From: an uncultured Chromatiaceae bacterium
GTDB taxonomy: Bacteria; Pseudomonadota; Gammaproteobacteria; Enterobacterales; Alteromonadaceae
NCBI GenBank assembly: GCA_946481195.1
Contig: CAMLNG010000299.1
Span: forward strand, 1-5,130
DNA: 5,130 nucleotides
Reading direction: 5' to 3'
Below are positions 1 to 5,130 of this stretch, piece by piece (the stretch's first letter is position 1; every line of letters begins with the position of its first letter). Position numbers and translations under genes: made by a program. The notes beneath the pieces were generated by a model. That model made no database searches, was not told where the DNA came from, and saw only the letters and a program-made list of their open reading frames with translations.

Positions 1-123
1 AAACTTACGCAAGCACAAATTTGAGAAAAGTTGGGGTTTTGCGATCGTTCGGGTGAAATTTCAGCGAAAGGTGTTTTTTATACACAAATGCCGCATAATT
101 CCGCAGCAGATAAGGAGTTTAGA
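1..123. other. Leader region upstream of the carbonic anhydrase gene, no gene recognised
   Basis: This stretch holds no convincing coding region on either strand. In-frame upstream starts for the carbonic anhydrase (TTG at 31, ATG at 88) lack a ribosome binding site and would add residues without family support. AT-rich hexamers resembling -10 elements occur (TATACA at 79-84 and CATAAT at 94-99), but neither has a good -35 at 16-18 bp, so I do not call a promoter. From memory, an rRNA operon lies next to yrdA in E. coli and some vibrios, so this could be the edge of such a region, but nothing ribosomal is visible. Confidence 0.4.
112..117 (+). promoter_or_regulatory. Ribosome binding site deciding the carbonic anhydrase start
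   Basis: AAGGAG lies 6 nt before the ATG at 124, a near-ideal Shine-Dalgarno placement. It supports that start over in-frame start codons further upstream at 31 and 88. Confidence 0.8.
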
Positions 124-660
124 ATGTCGATACGTGCATATAAAGGTGTGAGTCCGGTACTGGGTGCCAATGTTTATGTTGATGAATCCGCAGTTTTAGC
201 CGGTGATATCGTGTTAGGGGATGATGTAAGCATCTGGCCTCTGGTTGCTGCGCGTGGAGATGTGAACCATATCCGGATTGGTGCTCGTTCCAATATACAA
301 GACGGCACGGTATTACACGTATCACGCCCCAGCGCCAAGAGTGCCGATGGCTCACCACTGATTATTGGCGAAGATGTCACCGTAGGTCATAAGTGTATGC
401 TGCATGGCTGTCGACTCGGCAATCGTATTCTGGTCGGCATGGGCGCTATCGTCATGGACGACGCTATCGTAGAAGATGAGGTGATTATTGGTGCCGGCAG
501 TTTAGTACCACCAGGCAAGGTCTTGCAGAGTGGCTACTTATATGTCGGTAGTCCGGTCAAACAGGCGAGATTACTCAATGATGCAGAGCGGGCATTTTTG
601 TCTGCTTCGGCACAAAACTATGTTGTGCTGAAAAACGAGTATCTTGCTGAAGAAGAATAA
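124..660 (+). CDS. yrdA: Gamma-class carbonic anhydrase family protein (YrdA-like)
   Basis: A 178-residue left-handed beta-helix protein of the gamma carbonic anhydrase / hexapeptide-repeat family, close in length and sequence to E. coli YrdA (184 aa as I recall). Seen directly: hexapeptide-type turns through the middle of the chain; the conserved ARGDVNHIRIG segment at 43-53; NIQDGTVLH at 57-65; and VGHKCMLHG at 87-95. His65, His89 and His94 match the three metal ligands contributed across subunits in the trimer. Arg44, Asp46 and Gln59 match the usual active-site network. A C-terminal helix from about 152 to 175 is expected to pack on the helix barrel. The protein is predicted cytosolic, with no signal peptide. 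Family members bind Zn or Fe, but carbonic anhydrase activity is not proven for many YrdA-type proteins, so the physiological reaction is uncertain. The gene is convergent with the DUF1488-aroE pair, as in enteric bacteria. Confidence 0.93.
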   Translation: MSIRAYKGVSPVLGANVYVDESAVLAGDIVLGDDVSIWPLVAARGDVNHIRIGARSNIQDGTVLHVSRPSAKSADGSPLIIGEDVTVGHKCMLHGCRLGNRILVGMGAIVMDDAIVEDEVIIGAGSLVPPGKVLQSGYLYVGSPVKQARLLNDAERAFLSASAQNYVVLKNEYLAEEE

Positions 661-673
661 ATGACGACCTCTT

Positions 674-712
674 TTCTATATAGTGGTGAGGCCATAGCAC
701 CACTATATAGAA
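674..712. terminator. Perfect 15-bp inverted repeat between convergent genes, probable bidirectional terminator
   Basis: Arms at 674-688 and 698-712 are exact reverse complements around a 9-nt centre (689-697). The repeat lies 13 bp after the carbonic anhydrase stop and 21 bp after the DUF1488 stop on the other strand, the usual place for a shared terminator. Neither side has a proper U-run: the plus strand continues GCAAAGATT and the minus strand AAAAGAGG. It is therefore not a canonical rho-independent terminator. It could also be an RNA-stabilising 3' hairpin or a protein-binding palindrome. Confidence 0.6.
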
Positions 713-733
713 GCAAAGATTAAACTCCGACGT

Positions 734-982
734 TCAGCCAGCGCCATCCAGCCACAAGTTCCCATCCACGTCGAGCTTGCCCCGCTTTAGCGCCAGTTCA
801 ATCTCATCTTCCCACAAGAAGCTGTCTTCGCGAACTTGTGCCAGCCAGGCTTCTGCTGTCCAACCTTCCGGCATGCGGATATAAACAGTGTTACGCAGCC
901 CGGCTTGTAAGATTGAACAGCGCACTGCAACAGCGGCATCGTCAAATTGATGGTCGTGATTAAAAATCAATTGCTGATTCAT
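734..982 (-). CDS. DUF1488 family small protein (YrdB-like)
   Basis: An 82-residue protein starting MNQQLIF. The family call rests on size, position directly after aroE, and the DUF1488-like layout: an N-terminal segment ending in a hydrophobic stretch around VRCSILQ (20-26), a central W-x-A-E-x-W (41-46), and an acidic helix WEDEIELAL near 58-66. No enzymatic motif, membrane segment or signal peptide is visible and the family's function is unknown. Its ATG overlaps the aroE stop by 4 nt (ATGA), which implies translational coupling. An AAGGGAG lies within the aroE end at 994-1000, 11 nt from the ATG, a slightly long spacing. In E. coli yrdB also sits between aroE and the convergent yrdA, which supports this assignment. 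The reading frame runs further upstream through aroE, but that part is only the overlap frame. Function not known. Confidence 0.82.
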   Translation of the reverse strand: MNQQLIFNHDHQFDDAAVAVRCSILQAGLRNTVYIRMPEGWTAEAWLAQVREDSFLWEDEIELALKRGKLDVDGNLWLDGAG

Positions 983-1794
983 CCGCGCAGCAACTCCCTT
1001 AATTTTGCCAGTACCGGTTGTACTTCGGGTCGCACACCACGCCAGATATAAAAGCTTTCCGCGGCTTGCGACACCAGCATACCTAAACCGTCTGAAGTTT
1101 GCGGCACACCTTGCTGATGGCACCACTGCAAAAATGGCGTCGGTGTGCTGCCGTACAACATGTCATAAGCTAACTGGCAATATTCCAGGTGTTGTTCATC
1201 CAATGGTGGCCGGTCGCCTTGCAGACCACTGGACGTCGCGTTAATCACTAAATGCCAGCGTTGTTTCGGCACTTCGGTATAACTGCCGGCGCTGACTCGT
1301 GCATCAAAAAGTGCTGCAATCTGTTCAGCTTTACTGACAGTCCGGTTCGCCAGATGAATATAGGCAACACCTGCGTCCAGTAATGGCTGAATCACCCCGC
1401 GACTGGCGCCACCAGCACCTAACAGCAGCACATTCGCGCCTTCGAGTAACGCATCCTGACGCAATAAGTCGGCAACCAAACCCACGCCATCCGTATTGTC
1501 ACCACAGAGTCGTTGTTGGCTGTCCAGATATAAAGTGTTCACTGCTCCGGCCAGCTGCGCACGCGTACTCAGCACCCGGGCTAACGCAAACGCCTGCTCT
1601 TTAAAAGGCACGGTCACATTGCCGCCCCGGCCCCCTCCGGCAACAAACTGCTGCCAGCTGTCGGCAAAGCCATCAAGCGGTGCTAAAATCGCCTCATAAG
1701 TCAGAACCTGGCCGGTTTGCTCGGCAAACCAGCGATGGATCAGCGGCGATTTGGAATGTCCTATCGGATGACCAAAAACAGCATATCGATCCAC
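979..1794 (-). CDS. aroE: Shikimate dehydrogenase (NADP+)
   Basis: A 271-residue protein catalysing reversible NADPH-dependent reduction of 3-dehydroshikimate to shikimate, the fourth step towards chorismate; cytosolic. Motifs in order: the shikimate-binding GHPIGHSKSP at 8-17 with Ser14 and Ser16; NVTVPFKE at 59-66 with the catalytic Lys65; CGDNTDGVG at 97-105 with the partner Asp102; the glycine-rich nucleotide loop GAGGAS at 126-131; NRT at 150-152, which reads the NADP 2'-phosphate; NATSSG at 185-190; and the closing QAAESFYIW at 243-251. Length and motif spacing match E. coli AroE (about 272 aa). The start is GTG at 1794, chosen because the conserved RYAVFGHP begins at residue 3 and GGGAG lies 7 nt upstream (1802-1806). 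The gene is followed by DUF1488 with a 4-nt overlap. The globin start lies only 15 bp away on the other strand, so any private aroE promoter must lie inside the globin gene. I saw no convincing one, which leaves read-through from hemF as the simplest source. Confidence 0.97.
   Translation of the reverse strand: MDRYAVFGHPIGHSKSPLIHRWFAEQTGQVLTYEAILAPLDGFADSWQQFVAGGGRGGNVTVPFKEQAFALARVLSTRAQLAGAVNTLYLDSQQRLCGDNTDGVGLVADLLRQDALLEGANVLLLGAGGASRGVIQPLLDAGVAYIHLANRTVSKAEQIAALFDARVSAGSYTEVPKQRWHLVINATSSGLQGDRPPLDEQHLEYCQLAYDMLYGSTPTPFLQWCHQQGVPQTSDGLGMLVSQAAESFYIWRGVRPEVQPVLAKLRELLRG
1661..1689 (+). promoter_or_regulatory. Candidate extended -10 promoter for the truncated haemoglobin, inside aroE
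   Basis: TGCTAAAAT at 1681-1689 is a TGn-extended -10 (TAAAAT matches 5 of 6 consensus positions). TCGGCA at 1661-1666 matches the -35 consensus at 4 of 6, with a 17-bp spacer. Transcription would start near 1696 and give a leader of about 114 nt before the globin ATG at 1810. The site lies in aroE coding sequence on the opposite strand, so chance similarity is possible; a globin promoter nevertheless has to be somewhere in this stretch. Confidence 0.35.
1714..1730. repeat. 7-bp inverted repeat in the 5' part of aroE, within the presumed globin leader
   Basis: GGTTTGC at 1714-1720 and GCAAACC at 1724-1730 are exact reverse complements around TCG. Two more outer pairs (1711-1712 with 1732-1733) form beyond one mismatch. 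It lies about 80 bp before the globin start and just downstream of the candidate promoter. It could be an operator or a leader hairpin, but it also encodes conserved-region aroE residues, so it may be coincidence. It does not match FNR, NsrR or PurR sites that I know. Confidence 0.3.
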
Positions 1795-1809
1795 AAAGAA
1801 GCTCCCATC

Positions 1810-2262
1810 ATGCTCAAGAAGTTAATTCAAATGTTGTCACCAAAAAATCCAGCACACCCGACACCGCAACAAACACCCTATCAGCTCATTGGTGGCGAAG
1901 CGGCGACCCGTCGTCTGGCAAACCGCTTTTACGACATCATGGCGACAGCGCCTGAAGCCGCTGAACTCTATGCGATTCACCCATTGCCGCTCGATACCAT
2001 CAGGCAAAAGTTTTTCGAATTTCTATCAGGCTGGCTTGGCGGCCCCGGTTTGTTTGAACAAAAATACGGCCATCCCCGCCTGCGGATGCGCCATATGCCT
2101 TTTACCGTGAACCCGACGCTGCGCGACCAGTGGATGTTTTGCATGAACCAGGCACTGGCTGAAGTTGTGACCGACCCGGTGCTGCGTGGTGGTCTCAGCG
2201 AAGCGCTGGGTCAACTGGCCAGCCATATGATCAACCAGGATGAACAGGGCCGGCCGCGTTAA
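1810..2262 (+). CDS. Group II truncated haemoglobin (2/2 globin, YjbI-type)
   Basis: A 150-residue small haem protein. Group II hallmarks seen: YQLIGG at 24-29; the B-helix pair Phe40-Tyr41 (B9/B10, where the Tyr B10 hydroxyl contacts bound ligand); KFFEFLSGWLGGP at 67-79; KYGHPRLRMRH at 85-95 with His95 as the proximal haem ligand (F8); and RDQW at 105-108 with Trp108 at G8, diagnostic of groups II and III. Proteins of this group bind O2 with high affinity and have been linked to NO or peroxide detoxification; the exact role here is unknown. About 23 residues, with a basic MLKKL start, precede the globin fold. ATG at 1810 is chosen because alternatives at 1768 (which would overlap aroE) and 1831 lack a good ribosome site; even here only AAAGAAG (1795-1801) is present. 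The gene lies antisense between hemF and aroE, 4 bp from the hemF stop. Codon use looks like its neighbours, so recent transfer is not evident. Confidence 0.93.
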   Translation: MLKKLIQMLSPKNPAHPTPQQTPYQLIGGEAATRRLANRFYDIMATAPEAAELYAIHPLPLDTIRQKFFEFLSGWLGGPGLFEQKYGHPRLRMRHMPFTVNPTLRDQWMFCMNQALAEVVTDPVLRGGLSEALGQLASHMINQDEQGRPR

Positions 2263-2266
2263 AACC

Positions 2267-3196
<930 letters not shown>

Positions 3197-3223
3197 TTAG
3201 CGCTTCTTGCAGAAGACACTGGT

Positions 3224-3272
3224 GAAAAATTTTCCTGGCCACGGCCAGATGGCTATAATAGCGCCCTATTAT
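3224..3272. promoter_or_regulatory. purE promoter region with three stacked inverted repeats, between hemF and purE
   Basis: A perfect -10, TATAAT, lies at 3254-3259 on the plus strand, with a weak -35 (TTTCCT, 3231-3236, 3 of 6) at 17 bp. The start should fall near 3266, about 38 nt before the purE ATG. Three dyads abut: GAAAA/TTTTC at 3224-3234, CTGGCC/GGCCAG at 3235-3248 (within the -35 to -10 interval), and ATAATAG/CTATTAT at 3255-3272 overlapping the -10 and start. The last gives the minus strand a CATAAT -10-like element (3273-3268) that could serve hemF, though no good -35 accompanies it. No canonical PurR box was found. Confidence 0.65.
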
Positions 3273-3291
3273 GCCAGCACCTGGCGGTTTT

Positions 3292-3298
3292 GAGGAAA
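3292..3298 (+). promoter_or_regulatory. Ribosome binding site deciding the purE start
   Basis: GAGGAAA ends 5 nt before the ATG at 3304. It favours that start over the in-frame ATG at 3271, which would sit almost at the predicted transcription start and has no ribosome site. Confidence 0.75.
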
Positions 3299-3303
3299 CA
3301 GCA

Positions 3304-3792
3304 ATGAAAGTCGGTATCATTATGGGCTCCAAATCCGATTGGCCTACCATGAAAAACGCAGCAGATATGTTAGACAAATTCGGCATCGTTTATGAAACCA
3401 CTGTCGTTTCTGCACACCGCACCCCGCATCTATTGGCTGAATACGCCGGCAACGCCGCCAGCCGCGGTTTAAAAGTGATTATTGCCGGCGCAGGCGGCGC
3501 GGCACACCTGCCAGGTATGGCGGCAGCTTTCACTTCACTACCAGTACTGGGTGTGCCAGTACAATCCAAAGCGTTAAAAGGCATTGATTCGCTGTTGTCT
3601 ATCGTACAAATGCCAAAAGGCGTTGCGGTTGGAACCCTGGCGATTGGTGATGCCGGTGCAGCCAACGCCGGTTTATTGGCCGCGCAAATTCTGGCGACCA
3701 GTGACGATAGCTTAATGGCTAAAATCGATGCATTCCGCAAAGAACAAACCGACTCTGTACTGGCGCACCCGAACCCGGCTGAGGAAGTCTGA
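3304..3792 (+). CDS. purE: N5-carboxyaminoimidazole ribonucleotide mutase (class I PurE)
   Basis: A 162-residue cytosolic enzyme converting N5-CAIR, the product of PurK, to CAIR in de novo purine synthesis; the family forms octamers. Seen: the phosphate/ribose-binding GSKSDW at 8-13; VVSAHRTP at 34-41 with the catalytic His38 (His45 in E. coli); the nearly invariant [13 protein letters not shown] at 60-72; and LGVPVQS at 82-88 followed by [12 protein letters not shown] at 93-104 and [17 protein letters not shown] at 110-126. The HRTP-containing loop together with an adjacent purK identifies it as a bacterial class I mutase rather than a class II AIR carboxylase. Length is close to the family norm (169 aa in E. 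coli, with a slightly longer N-terminus). It overlaps purK by one nucleotide (TGATG at 3790-3794), so the two are cotranscribed and probably translationally coupled. Expression is expected from the promoter with TATAAT at 3254. Confidence 0.98.
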   Translation: MKVGIIMGSKSDWPTMKNAADMLDKFGIVYETTVVSAHRTPHLLAEYAGNAASRGLKVIIAGAGGAAHLPGMAAAFTSLPVLGVPVQSKALKGIDSLLSIVQMPKGVAVGTLAIGDAGAANAGLLAAQILATSDDSLMAKIDAFRKEQTDSVLAHPNPAEEV

Positions 3793-4946
3793 TGAATGTA
3801 TTAGTGATGGGCGCCGGACAACTGGCCCGAATGATGGCGTTGGCTGGTGCGCCGCTGAATCTGCACGTCACAGCTTATGATGTGAATTCAGCCAAAGTAC
3901 AACATCCGGTGACGGGGGAAATTTATCCACTCACGCTGGAACAAGCGGTCGCTGCGGCAGATGTTGTGACTTCAGAATTCGAACATATCCCTTATCCAGT
4001 GCAAGCTGTATGCGAAGCGAGCGGTAAGTTCAAGCCAAACAGCACCGCTATTAAAGCTGGTGGTGACCGCCGTCAGGAGAAAGCTTTACTCGATGCTGCC
4101 GGGGTTGCGAATGCAGGTTACCGGATTGTACAGACCGAAACTGAGTTTATGGCCGCCATTAACGAACTGGGTCTGCCGCTGGTACTGAAAAGCGCATTAG
4201 CAGGTTACGATGGCAAAGGCCAGTGGCGTTTAAAGCAGCTGGAAGATGCCGCTTTAGTCTGGGCTGATATTGCCGCCTTTATGGCTGGCGCAGATCACAG
4301 TTTACCGCAGGCTATTGTGGCCGAACAGTTTGTCCGGTTTGACCGCGAAGTCAGTCTGGTCGGCGCGCGCAACGAACTTGGCGATACGGTGGTGTATCCG
4401 CTGACGGAAAATCACCACGTCAATGGTGTGTTGTCGGTTTCGTTAGCCTTGCCATCAGACAGTGCGCTGCAACAACAAGCCAAACAAATGTTCGACGCTG
4501 TGGCGAATCAGCTGCAGTATGTGGGTGTGCTGGCGCTGGAGTTTTTCCAGGTTGGCGGTCAGCTGCTGGTCAACGAAATTGCACCGCGTGTGCATAACTC
4601 CGGCCACTGGACGCAACAAGGAGCCGATACCTGTCAGTTTGAAAATCACCTGCGTGCAGTCTGTGGCTTGCCGCTGGGCAGCACGGCCTTAGTGCGGCCG
4701 ACGGTAATGGTAAATATTCTCGGAGAAGACTTTGTCAATCCAGCGGTCCTGAGCCTGCCATCGTGTCATCTGCACTGGTACGGCAAGACCAAACGCACTG
4801 GCCGTAAAATGGGCCACATCAACATTTGTGGTGCTACTGCCAAAGAGCTGTCGGAACGGTTCAGTGCGTTGAGTGCTTTGTTGCCTGAAAGCAGTTTCCC
4901 GGAAGTTGCTGAAATGGCGGCCAAATTGCGCGAGCGCTCCAGATAG
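3792..4946 (+). CDS. purK: N5-carboxyaminoimidazole ribonucleotide synthase (PurK)
   Basis: A 384-residue ATP-grasp enzyme that joins AIR and bicarbonate, with ATP hydrolysis, to give N5-CAIR for PurE. Domains in order: an N-terminal Rossmann-like domain with MGAGQLARMM at 6-15 and TSEFEHI at 60-66; the ATP-grasp core with DRRQEK at 92-97, VLKSALAGYDGKGQW at 131-145 (the nucleotide-binding Lys and Gly-rich lid) and FDREVSL at 183-189; the metal- and substrate-binding NEIAPRVHNSGHWT at 261-274 including Glu262; then a C-terminal barrel domain with the phosphate-contacting KTKRTGRKMGHIN at 332-344. Length is slightly above the E. coli enzyme (355 aa). The ATG at 3792 shares its A with the purE stop and has GAGGAA at 3781-3786, 5 nt upstream, so the start is secure. 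The operon ends in the terminator at 4981. Confidence 0.98.
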   Translation: MNVLVMGAGQLARMMALAGAPLNLHVTAYDVNSAKVQHPVTGEIYPLTLEQAVAAADVVTSEFEHIPYPVQAVCEASGKFKPNSTAIKAGGDRRQEKALLDAAGVANAGYRIVQTETEFMAAINELGLPLVLKSALAGYDGKGQWRLKQLEDAALVWADIAAFMAGADHSLPQAIVAEQFVRFDREVSLVGARNELGDTVVYPLTENHHVNGVLSVSLALPSDSALQQQAKQMFDAVANQLQYVGVLALEFFQVGGQLLVNEIAPRVHNSGHWTQQGADTCQFENHLRAVCGLPLGSTALVRPTVMVNILGEDFVNPAVLSLPSCHLHWYGKTKRTGRKMGHINICGATAKELSERFSALSALLPESSFPEVAEMAAKLRERSR

Positions 4947-4980
4947 TTCTGGGAAATCTAGTTGTTTGAATCACTCAATG

Positions 4981-5009
4981 AACAAAGGCCCGGACGGGCC
5001 TTTGTTTTT
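4981..5009 (+). terminator. Rho-independent terminator after purK, possibly shared with the convergent yrdD-like gene
   Basis: An 11-bp stem (4981-4991 with 4996-5006) around the tetraloop GGAC, with a G+C-rich top (AAAGGCCC / GGGCCTTT), is followed by TTTTT at 5005-5009. It begins 34 bp after the purK stop. On the other strand it starts 8 bp beyond the yrdD-like stop and is followed by a U-rich but broken run (TTTGTTCATT), so it may work both ways. Confidence 0.92.
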
Positions 5010-5014
5010 GGTGC

Positions 5015-5130
5015 TCAGCCTGACTGTACGGCCTGACATTTACGACTGGCGCAAATCAGCTTCATCCCATGCGCCCCTGGTTTTTCCGCCAGCAGGCCAA
5101 AGCCGCAACTCTGGCACGTCCCCGCCACAG
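5015..5130 (-). CDS. yrdD: C-terminal end of a YrdD-like topoisomerase-type zinc-ribbon protein (5' part outside the window)
   Basis: The last 37 codons of a minus-strand gene, open to the window edge and ending in TGA at 5017-5015. The tail has four cysteines in the pattern C-x2-C-x17-C-x4-C (TCQSCGFGLL followed by ICASRKCQ), a complete zinc ribbon. It resembles the end of E. coli YrdD as I remember it (GECPECHYPLL and HFCASKQCGKP). That protein consists of repeated topoisomerase C-terminal zinc-finger modules and is thought to bind DNA, but its role is not established. Position also fits: yrdD belongs to the same conserved neighbourhood as purEK, hemF, aroE and yrdA. The number of upstream zinc modules cannot be seen. 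A topoisomerase I C-terminus is a less likely alternative. Confidence 0.8.
   Translation of the reverse strand, partial: VAGTCQSCGFGLLAEKPGAHGMKLICASRKCQAVQSG

Noticed and set aside
31..123. In-frame N-terminal extension of the carbonic anhydrase (TTG at 31 or ATG at 88).
   Set aside because: No ribosome site precedes either codon, whereas AAGGAG stands 6 nt before the ATG at 124, where homology to YrdA also begins.
983..1126. Longer version of the DUF1488 protein beginning inside aroE.
   Set aside because: The extra residues are the overlap frame of aroE and look like no DUF1488 N-terminus; the ATGA overlap at 979-982 is the natural start.
1717..1809. Longer version of the globin starting inside aroE (for example at 1717 or 1768).
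   Set aside because: The added segment is the antisense frame of conserved aroE codons, has no good ribosome site, and corresponds to nothing in truncated haemoglobins.
3203..3215. Small hairpin CTTCT/AGAAG in the hemF leader as a regulatory RNA element.
   Set aside because: A 5-bp stem with a 3-nt loop is too weak and too common by chance to call.

Overview
The window looks like chromosomal housekeeping DNA from a gammaproteobacterium. The evidence is the set of genes and their order: a YrdA-type gamma carbonic anhydrase, a DUF1488 (YrdB-like) protein, aroE, hemF, purE, purK and the end of a YrdD-type zinc-ribbon protein. This matches a block I recall from Vibrio, Aeromonas, Shewanella and (partly) E. 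coli. HemF, PurE and YrdA are especially close to my memory of the E. coli proteins. Base composition is balanced (about half G+C by eye). An Aeromonadales- or Alteromonadales-like host is my guess, not something the sequence proves. No tRNA, rRNA, insertion sequence, CRISPR array, frameshift or prophage signal was seen.

Layout, left to right. At 1-123 is a leader without a convincing gene. At 124-660 (+) is the gamma carbonic anhydrase. At 674-712 a perfect 15-bp hairpin separates it from the convergent minus-strand genes. On the minus strand, aroE (979-1794) is followed by DUF1488 (734-982) with a 4-nt stop/start overlap. At 1810-2262 (+) is a group II truncated haemoglobin on the opposite strand, 15 bp from the aroE start and 4 bp from the hemF stop. 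hemF lies at 2267-3184 (-). A 119-bp divergent promoter region with stacked inverted repeats separates hemF from purE-purK (3304-4946, +), whose genes overlap by 1 nt. A rho-independent terminator at 4981-5009 closes that operon. The last 116 bases hold the C-terminal end of a YrdD-like protein on the minus strand.

How the genes work together. purE-purK carry out the two-step carboxylation of AIR in purine synthesis. hemF performs the oxygen-dependent coproporphyrinogen oxidation of haem synthesis. aroE makes shikimate for aromatic amino acids. The truncated haemoglobin is a haem protein that binds oxygen or NO and sits antisense inside what is otherwise a hemF-aroE-DUF1488 gene series. That arrangement is the most unusual thing here: a hemF-to-aroE transcript would be antisense to the whole globin gene. 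I saw no evidence for a wholly new system; the interesting points concern gene arrangement and regulation.
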